Assembly (NCBI RefSeq): GCF_000336935.1
Contig: NZ_AOME01000051.1
Coordinates: 58,013 to 122,012, forward strand
Length of the DNA stretch: 64,000 nt
Direction: 5' to 3'
Source: Halococcus salifodinae DSM 8989
Lineage (GTDB): Archaea; Halobacteriota; Halobacteria; Halobacteriales; Halococcaceae
Each line of letters begins with the position of its first letter. Position 1 is the stretch's first letter. The translations under genes were made by a program, and so were the position numbers. The notes beneath the pieces are model-generated. The model did not search any database, was not told the origin of the DNA, and saw nothing but the letters and a program-made list of their open reading frames with translations. Positions 46,470 through 55,117 of this stretch are shown here, one piece after another.

Positions 46470-47903
46470 TCATCGGTCCGGGTGCTCGCCGCCGCGGACC
46501 ATCGCACAGAGCACCCGTGGCGGTGCGGGGTCGCGGGCCGCCGTCCAGAGCCGGTCGGTCCGCTCGCTGCCGATCGCGGGACCGACCAGCGACTCGAACT
46601 TCGCCCGCAGTTCCGACGGCTCGAACGGGTCGGCCTCGCCACCGCGCGCGTGCCGCACCGCGGCGCTGGCCTCGGTTCCATTGGCGAGCGTCACCGTCAC
46701 ACGGGCCCCGCGTTCGTCGGGTGCTCGCGCGTCGATCTCGTCCTCAACGCGGACCGCCACGCGCTCGGCGAGCGCGAGCGTCTCCGGGGCGACGGCGTCG
46801 TTCGTGAACGCCTCGGCACCGGTCGAGCCGGTGCGGAGCGCCGTCGCGACCGCGAACGGCACCGAGAACTTCGCCGCGAGCGCGTTTCGTGGGTGTGGAT
46901 CGTCGAGCTTCGCGGCCGCAGCGTACGTCTCGACGATCACCTCCTCTACCTCCTCGGCCGCTGGCTCCCCGTCGATCCCGTCGAGCGCCGCCGCGAGCGC
47001 GTCCAGCGTCGCGTGGGTGTACCGACAGGCAGCGTGAGTTTTGAAATACCCCTCCGAGAGCGTCCACCGATCGCCGAGGTCGGCGGCGAGACGCTCGCGG
47101 ACGACGCCCGCCGCGCTGGCCGACGCGAGGTGGGCGGCGATCCCGTCGTCGAGCTCGGTGAACCCTGCCCGCGCCTGATCCGCCGCGATCAGCGAGGCGA
47201 GGTTGCTCATGCCTGCGTAGGAGTTCCTAACTGTGGCCCCTGCCGTCGCGGCCGCAAAGCGAGTGTGCTGGGCGTAGTTGGCGGCGATCGAGAGCGCCGT
47301 CCGGGTCGTCGTCGCGTCGTAGCCCCGGAGCCGGGAAACGGCGGCAGCGCCCCCGACCACCCCCCAGACGCCGTGTGGGTGGTACCCCTCTGCGAGCGGC
47401 TGGACTGCCTCGGCGACCCTGACGGCGGTCTCGTAGCCTGCCACGAACGCCACGAGGAATGCCTCGCGGTCGGCGTAGCGCGTTTCGGCCTCCGCGAGGA
47501 GCGCAGGGAGAACGTGAATCGCCGGGTGGCCTGCGGCGAACCGATGACCCTCGTCGAGTTCCAAGACTGTGCCGCTCGTCGCGTTGAGGAAGGCCGCATG
47601 GTGTCGGCTCGCTCGTCCCGCGTCGGCGGCGAGGATCGTCGCGTCGCCGGTGTCGTCCGCCCGCTCGCGCCAGGCCTCGCGGAGGCGTGCCACCGCGTCG
47701 TCGCTTGCGCCGCCGATCACGACGCCAAGCGTGTCGGCGACCACGAGCCCGACGCGGTCCTCGACCGACGGCGGAACGGTCTCGCTATCGAGCTCCGCGA
47801 CCCACGCCGCGAGGCGGTGGGTGTGTTCCTCGTCGGCTGTTCCGTGGTCCATCTCCCTGTCGTTCGGGCGAGTACGTTCGGCGTGGCGAGCGTCGTCGTT
47901 CAC
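46470..47903 (-). CDS. MmgE/PrpD family protein 2
   Basis: 477 residues. DTLGVVIGGASDDAVAR, FLNATSGTVLELDEGHRFAAGHPAIHVLPALLAEAE, GYHPHGVWGVVGGAAA, YFKTHAACRYTHATLDAL and AAKFSVPFAVATAL are PrpD features. It keeps more of the classical GHP...H signature than copy 1, so the two may act on different intermediates or form a heterodimer. It follows livF by 2 bp, tying it to the transporter transcript. Confidence 0.88.
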   Translation of the reverse strand: MNDDARHAERTRPNDREMDHGTADEEHTHRLAAWVAELDSETVPPSVEDRVGLVVADTLGVVIGGASDDAVARLREAWRERADDTGDATILAADAGRASRHHAAFLNATSGTVLELDEGHRFAAGHPAIHVLPALLAEAETRYADREAFLVAFVAGYETAVRVAEAVQPLAEGYHPHGVWGVVGGAAAVSRLRGYDATTTRTALSIAANYAQHTRFAAATAGATVRNSYAGMSNLASLIAADQARAGFTELDDGIAAHLASASAAGVVRERLAADLGDRWTLSEGYFKTHAACRYTHATLDALAAALDGIDGEPAAEEVEEVIVETYAAAAKLDDPHPRNALAAKFSVPFAVATALRTGSTGAEAFTNDAVAPETLALAERVAVRVEDEIDARAPDERGARVTVTLANGTEASAAVRHARGGEADPFEPSELRAKFESLVGPAIGSERTDRLWTAARDPAPPRVLCAMVRGGEHPDR

Positions 47904-47905
47904 GA

Positions 47906-48616
47906 TTACACCCCGAGGTACGCCTCGACGACGCCCTCGTCGTCAAGCAGCTCGTCGCCGGTGCCGTCGAGCGTGATCCGGCCGTTCTCCATCACGTAGC
48001 CCCGATCGGCGAGTTCGAGCGTCTGCTGGACGTTCTGCTCGATGATCAACACTGTGAGCCCCGAGTCGTGGATCTCGGCGATCGTTCCGAACATGTCCGC
48101 GACGAGTTGCGGGGCGAGGCCGGTCGAGGGCTCGTCGAGCACGAGGAGGTCGGGCGCACCCATCAGGGCGCGCGCGAGCGTCAGCATCTGCTGTTCGCCC
48201 CCGCTCATCGTCCCGGCGCGCTGGTCGGCGCGCTCTTCGAGCCGCGGGAACAGGTCGAACGCCTCCTCGATGGTCGATCCCCGATCCGCCTTCGCATCGT
48301 CGGTCTGTGCTCCGAGGAGGAGGTTCTCCCGCACGCTCAGCCCCGTAAAGAGGTCGCGGTCCTCGGGAACCTGGACGATTCCGCGCTCGACGATCTCGTG
48401 TGGGTCTTCGCCGCCGATTTCGTCGCCACGATACCGGATTGAGCCACCCATCGACTCGACGATCCCCGCGATCGCCCGCGTCGTGGTCGTCTTCCCTGCA
48501 CCGTTCGAGCCGACGAGCGCGACGATCTCCCCCTCCTCGACAGTCAAGTCGACGCCGTGGAGCACCTCGATCCCGTCGTAGCCCGCTCGGAGGTCGTCGA
48601 TCTCAAGCATCGCCAT
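47906..48616 (-). CDS. livF: Branched-chain-type ABC transporter ATP-binding protein LivF
   Basis: 236 residues from ATG 48616 (MAMLEIDDLRAGYDGIEVLHGVDL), overlapping livG by 14 bp. Walker A GSNGAGKTTTTRAI, signature MSGGEQQMLTLARALM, Walker B LLVLDEPSTGLAP, switch His replaced by Gln-Asn in LIIEQNVQQTL as usual in LivF. One of two ATPases of a HAAT-type importer. Confidence 0.92.
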   Translation of the reverse strand: MAMLEIDDLRAGYDGIEVLHGVDLTVEEGEIVALVGSNGAGKTTTTRAIAGIVESMGGSIRYRGDEIGGEDPHEIVERGIVQVPEDRDLFTGLSVRENLLLGAQTDDAKADRGSTIEEAFDLFPRLEERADQRAGTMSGGEQQMLTLARALMGAPDLLVLDEPSTGLAPQLVADMFGTIAEIHDSGLTVLIIEQNVQQTLELADRGYVMENGRITLDGTGDELLDDEGVVEAYLGV

Positions 48617-49469
48617 CGTGGTCACCTCCCGCCTGCTCTCCGTCGGTGGTCGTGGCATCACTCGTCGCCCCGTCGTCCCCATCGGCGTCGACGTCGCCGC
48701 CAATGTACGCCTCAATCACCCGCTCGTCGCTCGCGACTGCCTCGGGTGAATCGAACGCGATCGCCTCGCCGTTGTCGAGCACTGCCACCCGGTCGCTAAC
48801 GCTCATGATGGCCTCCATGTCGTGTTCGATGAGCAGGATGCTCGTCCCCGATTCCCGAATCTCGCGGAAGAGATCGAGCATTCGCTGCGTTTCGGTCGGC
48901 GTCAATCCGGCCATGATCTCGTCGAGCAGCAGGATCGACGGCTCCGTGGCGAGCGTCCGAGCGAGTTCGAGGCGCTTCTGGTCGCCGACCGTGAGATCGC
49001 CCGCACTCTCCGCGGCGCGCTCGTCGAGTCCGACGAACGAGAGCTGTTCGCGCGCGATGTCCTCGGCGGGTCCTCTCCGGCGCGTGTGGATGTGTGCCCC
49101 GACGAGCACGTTTTCGAGGACCGAGAGCTCCTCCAGCGGGCGTGTGATCTGGAACGTGCGAGAGAGCCCGCTCCGTGCGACCCGGTGGGCGGACTTGTTC
49201 GTGATCTCCTCGTCGCCGAGGTGGACCGTTCCCTCGGTCGGCGCGAACACGCCGCTGATACAGTTGAACAGCGTGGTCTTCCCCGCACCGTTCGGTCCGA
49301 TCAGTCCGACGATCTCCCCGCGGCGGACGTCAAGGGAGACGTCCCGCAGGGCGACCAGGCCATCGAACGTCTTCGTGACGTCGGTCGCCCGCAGGAGGGC
49401 CTCACCCTCGTGATCGGTCGTCGTCGATGCGTCCGTGTCGGTCGTTTCGTTTGGTGTGTCGGTCGACAT
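48603..49469 (-). CDS. livG: Branched-chain-type ABC transporter ATP-binding protein LivG
   Basis: 288 residues. Walker A GPNGAGKTTLFNCISG, LivG-specific RTFQITRPLEELSVLENVLVGAH, signature LTVGDQKRLELARTLAT, Walker B LLLDEIMAGLTP, switch IEHDMEAIM. Both termini carry long acidic Thr/Asp tails typical of halophiles. The signature motif has VGDQ rather than SGGQ, a mild deviation common in LivG. Confidence 0.92.
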   Translation of the reverse strand: MSTDTPNETTDTDASTTTDHEGEALLRATDVTKTFDGLVALRDVSLDVRRGEIVGLIGPNGAGKTTLFNCISGVFAPTEGTVHLGDEEITNKSAHRVARSGLSRTFQITRPLEELSVLENVLVGAHIHTRRRGPAEDIAREQLSFVGLDERAAESAGDLTVGDQKRLELARTLATEPSILLLDEIMAGLTPTETQRMLDLFREIRESGTSILLIEHDMEAIMSVSDRVAVLDNGEAIAFDSPEAVASDERVIEAYIGGDVDADGDDGATSDATTTDGEQAGGDHDGDA

Positions 49470-50638
49470 CAGTCGTCCTCCTGAGTGTCGGCGTCGGGGC
49501 TCGTCTCGGGTTGCTCCGGTGTCTCGGTTGCCTCGGCCGCTCCGGTCTCGGCGGTCGTTCCCATCCCGTCACGGCGCGATCGATCGCGGAAGGCGGCCAC
49601 GCGCCGTCTCGCCATCGCCGGCCACTCCACGACGCCCTTCGGGCTGTAGATCACGATCACCACGAGGAAGATTCCGTAGATGATCCGGTCGAGACCACTG
49701 ATATCGCTAAAGGTGGTCCGCGCGATCTCGCTGATCGGCGTGACGACGAACGATCCCACGATCGGCCCGATGAGCGTACCGGGACCGCCGACGACAGCAG
49801 GCAACAGGAGTTCGACGTTGAGGAAGAGCGCGAACACCGTCGATGGGCGGATCGTATTGAAGTACATGCTCCAGAATGCGCCGGCCCACGCGGTAAAGAA
49901 GGCGCTCACCCCAATGCCGAGCATCTTGTAGCGGTAGGCGGGCACACCGAGGCTCGCCGCCGCCCGCTCGTCCTCTCGAATCGAGAAGAAGTACAGTCCG
50001 ATCCACGAGCGCTTGATCGCCCACGACACAGCGGTAACGATCACGAGGAAGGCGAGGATGACGTAGTAGTACGGCAGGTCACTTTGGAACTGAAACGCCA
50101 CGAGGCCGAACGTCTCGCCGTAATCCTGCGGGAACGGCTTGAAGTAGCCGTTCGCGCCGTTGAGCTCCCCCGCATTGACGACCATGAACCGGAGCAGTTC
50201 GGCGAACGCGAGCGTCGCGAGCGCGAAGTAGTGGCCCTGAAGATCGTACCGAAAGCAGAGGTAACCGACACACAGCCCGTAGATCCCGGCGAGGACGCTC
50301 CCGATCAGCATGCCGACCCACGGGTTGACCGCCAGATCGACGGCGAGCGCCTGGGTCGCGTACGCACCGATCCCGAAAAAGGCGGCGTGGCCGAAAGAGA
50401 ACTGGCCGGTGTACCCGGACATGATGTTCCACGCCTGGGCCGAGTACGCAAACACGAGGGTAAGGATGAGGACTTGGAGGCTGAGCGTCGCCGCGAGCTC
50501 CATCCCCATCACGTCGATCTCGATTACGTATGGAAGCACAGCGAGGAAGCCGAAGCCGACGAGCGCCTTCACGACGGTGGCGTACCGTCGTTCGGAAAAG
50601 GACGCGTAGCGCTGCCGGAGCGAGTCGAGCGCGCTCAC
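49469..50638 (-). CDS. livM: Branched-chain-type ABC transporter permease LivM
   Basis: 389 residues, about nine membrane helices. AWNIMSGYTGQFSFGHAAFFGIGAYA and the cytoplasmic coupling loop YFFSIREDERAAASLGVPAYRYKMLGIGVSAFFTAWAGA are LivM hallmarks; AVVGGPGTLIGPIVGS follows. An acidic C-terminal tail of about 45 residues is probably disordered. Shares a base with livG and overlaps livH by 4 bp. Confidence 0.92.
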   Translation of the reverse strand: MSALDSLRQRYASFSERRYATVVKALVGFGFLAVLPYVIEIDVMGMELAATLSLQVLILTLVFAYSAQAWNIMSGYTGQFSFGHAAFFGIGAYATQALAVDLAVNPWVGMLIGSVLAGIYGLCVGYLCFRYDLQGHYFALATLAFAELLRFMVVNAGELNGANGYFKPFPQDYGETFGLVAFQFQSDLPYYYVILAFLVIVTAVSWAIKRSWIGLYFFSIREDERAAASLGVPAYRYKMLGIGVSAFFTAWAGAFWSMYFNTIRPSTVFALFLNVELLLPAVVGGPGTLIGPIVGSFVVTPISEIARTTFSDISGLDRIIYGIFLVVIVIYSPKGVVEWPAMARRRVAAFRDRSRRDGMGTTAETGAAEATETPEQPETSPDADTQEDD

Positions 50639-51627
50639 GACGACGACCCCCCGAACAGCCCTTCAGGTTTGAGGAGAAGCGCCGCTATGAACAGCAGGAA
50701 GATCAGTACTTGGGCGGTCGTACCGGGAAGGTAGTACGACCCGAACACCTCGACGAGCCCGATGAACAGCCCGCCGACGAACGCCCCCGTAAACGATCCG
50801 AGCCCCCCGAGGATGACGATCACAAAGGCGTTGATGAGATATGTCTCGCCGGTGAAGGGGTCGAATCGTTGAAAGAGCGCGATCGATCCCCCCGCGATCC
50901 CGGCGAGCGCGGCCCCGATCCCGAAGGTGAGGTAGTTGATCCGGGGGACATCGATCCCGACGTACCGCGCGCCGTCGCGGTTGTCGGCGGTGCCCCGGAT
51001 CGCTCGGCCGAGGTCGGTGTACTGGAGGAACGCCCGGACCGCGAGCATCGCGACCACCGCGATCAGCAGGGCGTAGAACTGGCCGAGCGGAACGAACACG
51101 CCGCCGAACGTGAGTGTCCCCACGTCCAGCGGGATGTCCTTCGGGTTCGGCGAGAAGACGATCTCGATCGCGGACTGGAGGATGAACAGCACCCCGAGCG
51201 TCGCGATAAGCTGGTTCTGCTGGGGAGCCTCGATGATCGGCTCGATGATGGCGACGTGGATGAGAACCCCCAAAACGAACAGCACGATAACGGCGATCGG
51301 CAGGGCCAGGAAGGGGTTGATTCCGAACGTTTCCGTCGACCACCAGACGGCGTACATCCCGACGACGAGGAAGACGCCGTGGGCGAAGTTGATGACGTCC
51401 ATCACCCCGAAGATCATCGTCAGGCCGAGGGCGGTCAGCGCGTAGACGCCTCCAAGCAGGAGGCCGAATACGAGCAGTTGTACGAGGATCGGCTCGAGCG
51501 CGAGGAGATCTGCGATGAAGTTCGCGAACGGGTCGACGAATCGATTGACGATCCCCGTCTGTGCGGGCGATTGTACCGAAGCGAGTGCAGGCAGTAGGGT
51601 CGAAGCGAGTGGGAGTGTCGTGGGCAT
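50635..51627 (-). CDS. livH: Branched-chain-type ABC transporter permease LivH
   Basis: 330 residues, about eight to nine helices. GGVYALTALGLTMIFGVMDVINFAHG (LivH signature), coupling loop YTDLGRAIRGTADNRDGARYVGIDVPRINYLTFGIGAALAGIAG and VVILGGLGSFTGAFVGG. The first 30 residues are not conserved; the true start could be a little later. Confidence 0.92.
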   Translation of the reverse strand: MPTTLPLASTLLPALASVQSPAQTGIVNRFVDPFANFIADLLALEPILVQLLVFGLLLGGVYALTALGLTMIFGVMDVINFAHGVFLVVGMYAVWWSTETFGINPFLALPIAVIVLFVLGVLIHVAIIEPIIEAPQQNQLIATLGVLFILQSAIEIVFSPNPKDIPLDVGTLTFGGVFVPLGQFYALLIAVVAMLAVRAFLQYTDLGRAIRGTADNRDGARYVGIDVPRINYLTFGIGAALAGIAGGSIALFQRFDPFTGETYLINAFVIVILGGLGSFTGAFVGGLFIGLVEVFGSYYLPGTTAQVLIFLLFIAALLLKPEGLFGGSSS

Positions 51628-51697
51628 GGAGTGTGATCAGGCTGTGAGACGGGCGCGACCGCGCGAGGCCGAGACCGCGGGAGTCGCGCAGGTTGGT

Positions 51698-53101
51698 TCA
51701 GTTCGACGAGCTTTCGACGATCGGTTCTACCCCCGCGAACTCCTCGGGGTAGACGACGTTGATCGTGCCGTCCTGTACCTGGTTAACCGCGGCGAGCGCG
51801 TTCTCGTTCTCGCCGTTGTCCTGGAACGTAATCGGACCCATCGCGGCGATGTGGTCCTTGTAGGTGAGCGACTGGAGCGCCCCGTTGATCGCCTCGCGCT
51901 CGGTGCTGCCGGCCTGCTCGATCGCCTCGATGATGACCTCGCCCGCGGTGTACGCCATCCCGACGCTCGCGCTGAACGAGCCCTCGTACGAACTGTTGAA
52001 CTGCTCGCGCACTTCCTGGGTCTTGTCGACCGTCGGGTTCAGCGCGTAGTTGTTGTCGAGGACGCCGTTCGCGAACTCGCCGACGTCGCTCACGGCCGCG
52101 TCGTCGGTGAACGTCGCGCTCGCACAGGCCGTCAGGTAAGGCGGCCGGTAGCTCTGGTTCTGCATCGCGTCCACCAGCGTCACACCGCCAGGCACGTACG
52201 TGGTCGCGATCACCGTGTCGGGATCGGCCTGCTTGAGCTTCGAGACCTGCGTGTTCGCGCTGGAGGCCCCGAGTTCGAGCGCGGTCTCCGTGACCACCTC
52301 GACGCCGTTTTCGGGGAGAGAGCGCTTCAGGTTCTCGTTGATCGACTGGCCGTAGCTGTTGTTCACGTAGAACAGCCCGGCGGTGCCGATCTCTCCTCCG
52401 TTCTGGCGGATGACCTCGGGAACGAGGTTCGCGTAGTCCATGGCCATCCTCCGCGCCGGGGGCTGTGGCCGGTAGACGTAGTTGAATCCCCGTCCACGAA
52501 GAATGTCCGTCGCGGCCGCGACCGAGATCACGAACGGGGTCTGTCGGCGCTCCGCGACCTGCGTCGCCGCCGTCGTCACCGGCGAGGCGAAACAGCCCGA
52601 GACGACCTTCGCCCCCTCGTCGATGAGCTCCTGGGTCACTTGGCCACCGAGTTCCTGCTGGCCCTGATTGTCGCCCTCCAACACGCGCACCTGTGCGCCC
52701 CCGAGTGACTCGATGCCGCCCGCCTCGTTCTTCCGCTGGGCGGCGAGCTTGATCGCGTTGTTCATGCCGACGCCCGTCGACGCGAGCGATCCCGAGAGTG
52801 GATGGTTCGACCCGATGAGGACCTCCTCCGTGCTGCCGCCGGCGGAGCCGCTCGTCGTTCCACCTTCACTGTTGTTCCCGCTACCGCCGGTGGTCTCCTC
52901 ACCACCTTCCGTCCCCTCGCCGCCAGTGGTTTCCTGTCCACCACCGTCGCCGCCACCGCCGCTGCCGTTCTCCCCGCTGCCACCCGCGTCGTCGCTAGAG
53001 CAGCCGGCGAGGCTCGCCAACCCCGTGACGCCGGCCGCGCCAGCGTATTTGATGAACCGTCGCCTGTCCGCCGATGCCGGGGGCTTGTTACTTCTGCGCA
53101 T
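51698..53101 (-). CDS. livK: Liv-type periplasmic-binding lipoprotein (LivK family)
   Basis: 467 residues from ATG 53101. N-terminal twin-arginine motif RRRFIKYAGAAGVTG followed by lipobox LAGC, so it is Tat-exported and lipid-anchored outside the cell, as common in haloarchaea. A Gly/Ser/Glu linker (about 40-85) leads to a type I binding fold: VLIGSNHPLSGSLASTGVGMNNAIKLAAQRKNEAGG, GDNQGQQELGGQVTQELIDEG, NSYGQSINE. The ligand of this family ranges from amino acids to amides, urea and aromatic acids; here probably the island's substrate. Confidence 0.9.
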   Translation of the reverse strand: MRRSNKPPASADRRRFIKYAGAAGVTGLASLAGCSSDDAGGSGENGSGGGGDGGGQETTGGEGTEGGEETTGGSGNNSEGGTTSGSAGGSTEEVLIGSNHPLSGSLASTGVGMNNAIKLAAQRKNEAGGIESLGGAQVRVLEGDNQGQQELGGQVTQELIDEGAKVVSGCFASPVTTAATQVAERRQTPFVISVAAATDILRGRGFNYVYRPQPPARRMAMDYANLVPEVIRQNGGEIGTAGLFYVNNSYGQSINENLKRSLPENGVEVVTETALELGASSANTQVSKLKQADPDTVIATTYVPGGVTLVDAMQNQSYRPPYLTACASATFTDDAAVSDVGEFANGVLDNNYALNPTVDKTQEVREQFNSSYEGSFSASVGMAYTAGEVIIEAIEQAGSTEREAINGALQSLTYKDHIAAMGPITFQDNGENENALAAVNQVQDGTINVVYPEEFAGVEPIVESSSN

Positions 53102-53128
53102 GCTACACGCCACCTTTTCGGGCCATCA

Positions 53129-53136
53129 CATAAAAC
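53129..53136 (-). promoter_or_regulatory. TATA box of the liv transcript
   Basis: GTTTTATG on the minus strand, 28-35 nt before the livK ATG, likely driving livKHMGF-prpD. Confidence 0.5.
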
Positions 53137-53197
53137 ACTTACATTCGATCTTCGACAGGTCGTGTCACAAAAGAATCACGAGCGACGAGCCGATCGG

Positions 53198-54637
53198 TCA
53201 GTCCGCGTCGAGCGATCGGCGCGCGTGGAGCCCTGCGAGACGGCCGAGACCCAGCGCCGTGGTCAGCCCGTTCCCGCTGAGATATCCGCCAGGCCCGTGG
53301 CCGCTGATCCCGACCGCACAGCCCCCGCCGGCGTACAGCCCTTCGACCGGCGAGCCGTCCTCGCGGAGCACCCGACCGTGTTCGTCCACGACGAGCCCAC
53401 CCTGAGTGTGGAACAGCGCGCCGGTGACCTCGGCCCCGTAGAACGGTGGCGAGAGGGTGTTGACGCCGTCGGTACGACCGGTTTCGTCGGGCTCGTCCGC
53501 CGCGACCGCCTCGTTGTACCGCTCGACCGTCGCCGCCGTCACATCGGGGTCGCAGCCGAGATGGTCGGCCAGGGCCTCGACCGACTCGGCTTCGTGATAG
53601 GCTCCCAGCGACACGGCCTCGTCGAAGTCGTCGAACTCCCCGTCGAGACGGTCGAAGATGCGCTCGTCGAAGACCTCGTAGGCGACGTTGTCGGGCTGGC
53701 GGAGCACGTCGACCGCGAACGCCGAGTAGCCGGCCGATTCGTCGCCGAAGCGCTCGCCCTCCCTGTTCACCACGATCCCGCCGTTCATGACCACGGCGTA
53801 CGTCGAGAGCGCCCCCGTCTGGTAGGCGACGGTCGCGTGGCCCTGATAGGCGTCCATGCACGCGAGGTCGCCCCCGAGCTCGGCCCCCCACCGGATCCCG
53901 TCGCCCGTGTTGCCGTCGGCCCCGAAGTAGAGCGCCTCCTCAATCTCCGCGCACCACTCCGTCACCATCCGTTTGTTGCCGGCGAACCCGTCGGTCGCGA
54001 GGATCACGCGTTCGGCCTCGATCGACTCCTCGCGGCGCTCGCCGGCCACGACGCCAGCGACGCCCGCCGCTCCGTCGTCGGCGACGAGCTTCGTGACAGG
54101 CGCGTTCGTCAGGAGTTCGACGTTCTCAGTCGCCTCGATTCTGTCTTTGAGTTCTGCAACGAGGTTCTCCCCGTTGCGGCCGGGCGGGGCGTGCATCCGG
54201 TACTCCGAGTGCTTGGGGTATTTGAAATCGTCCACGAGCGAGAGCGAGACGTCCCATTCGTCGACAAGCCAGTGGACGAGGGACGCGCTCTCGGCACAGA
54301 GGTGTGACACCATCGATTCGTCGGCCTCGCAGTCGTTCTTCGCGAGGATGTCGGCGGCCATGTCTTCGGGGTCGTCCTCGATTCCCGCCTCGGCCTGGTA
54401 GCGCGTTCCCGCTGCGGGGATCATCCCGGTCGAGAGGGAGGTGTTCCCGCCGACCGCGTCGGTCTTTTCGAGGACCGTCACCTGAAGATCGGACTCGCTC
54501 GCCGCGAGCGCCGCGACCAGCCCCGTCCCGCCGCCGCCGGCGATCAGCATGTCGGTACTGACGTCCCACTCGACCTCGCTCGCGGGAACGGTCTCGGTAC
54601 GGTCGTCTCGCAGCGTCGGCTGTGCCGACTCGCTCAT
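53198..54637 (-). CDS. FAD-dependent oxidoreductase of the fumarate-reductase/ketosteroid-dehydrogenase type
   Basis: 479 residues. Rossmann FAD site DMLIAGGGGTGLVAALAASE, then LEKTDAVGGNTSLSTGMIPAAG, MHAPPGRNGENLVAELKDRI, ATDGFAGNKRM and C-terminal TQGGLVVDEHGRVL with LYAGGGCAVGISGHGPGGYLSGNGL. Enzymes of this fold reduce or desaturate C-C bonds next to carbonyls (fumarate, urocanate, 3-ketosteroids). A soluble cytoplasmic enzyme. It may saturate or desaturate a ring or acid intermediate. Divergent from the NTF2-LLM operon. Confidence 0.85.
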   Translation of the reverse strand: MSESAQPTLRDDRTETVPASEVEWDVSTDMLIAGGGGTGLVAALAASESDLQVTVLEKTDAVGGNTSLSTGMIPAAGTRYQAEAGIEDDPEDMAADILAKNDCEADESMVSHLCAESASLVHWLVDEWDVSLSLVDDFKYPKHSEYRMHAPPGRNGENLVAELKDRIEATENVELLTNAPVTKLVADDGAAGVAGVVAGERREESIEAERVILATDGFAGNKRMVTEWCAEIEEALYFGADGNTGDGIRWGAELGGDLACMDAYQGHATVAYQTGALSTYAVVMNGGIVVNREGERFGDESAGYSAFAVDVLRQPDNVAYEVFDERIFDRLDGEFDDFDEAVSLGAYHEAESVEALADHLGCDPDVTAATVERYNEAVAADEPDETGRTDGVNTLSPPFYGAEVTGALFHTQGGLVVDEHGRVLREDGSPVEGLYAGGGCAVGISGHGPGGYLSGNGLTTALGLGRLAGLHARRSLDAD

Positions 54638-54657
54638 GTCCCACGCTTGGGGTGCAT
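54634..54657 (-). CDS. Possible 7-residue mini-ORF before the FAD oxidoreductase
   Basis: ATG 54657 gives MHPKRGT and ends in a TGA overlapping the oxidoreductase ATG as ATGA. The likely TATA-like GCATATGCGTAAA overlaps its start, so translation is doubtful. Confidence 0.2.
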   Translation of the reverse strand: MHPKRGT

Positions 54658-54733
54658 ATGCGTAAAGCTACCGCACATCGAGACAGCGTGGCCGAAGGAG
54701 ATAGGTCGTTGCGGTGTGAACGATTCGAGAGGC
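54638..54733. promoter_or_regulatory. Divergent promoter region FAD oxidoreductase / NTF2
   Basis: 96 bp. On the minus strand TTTACGCATATGC lies 17-29 nt before the oxidoreductase ATG. GGAG at 54696-54699 is far from the NTF2 start. It is the divide between leftward and rightward halves of the catabolic island. Confidence 0.4.
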
Positions 54734-55117
54734 ATGAGCGACACACCAGCCCCGCGTGCCGTCGCCGAGGCGTTCTTCGACCGGATGGCCGACGACGACC
54801 GCCGGCGGACCGCCGGCGAGCTGTTCGTTGCCGAGCCGACGATCACGCTTCCTGGCGCGTCGTTCGCCGGCGAGGACGCTTTCGCGGCATTCCTCGATCA
54901 TCTCGCCCCGCGCTACGAGCGGGCGACCAAGACGTTCGACCGCTGGATCGAGTCGGGGTCGACGGTCGTGAGCATCGGGACGCTCTCGGGCGTCGACAAC
55001 CGTGGCGAGGCGTTCGAAGGCGTTCGCTACATCGACGTCTACGAGGTCGCGGACGGCCGGATCGAGCGCCTCGACATCTGGAACGACCTCCTCGTGGCGG
55101 GGGTCGTCGATTCGTGA
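54734..55117 (+). CDS. NTF2/SnoaL-like protein
   Basis: 127 residues from ATG 54734. AVAEAFFDRMADDDRRRTAGELFVAEPTITLPGASFAGEDAFAAFLDHL and the C-terminal YIDVYEVADGRIERLDIWNDLL are NTF2-like cone-fold traits. The family covers isomerases, cyclases, dehydratases and accessory proteins; no catalytic dyad is certain. It overlaps the LLM gene by GTGA, so it may be a partner or act on its product. Confidence 0.75.
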   Translation: MSDTPAPRAVAEAFFDRMADDDRRRTAGELFVAEPTITLPGASFAGEDAFAAFLDHLAPRYERATKTFDRWIESGSTVVSIGTLSGVDNRGEAFEGVRYIDVYEVADGRIERLDIWNDLLVAGVVDS

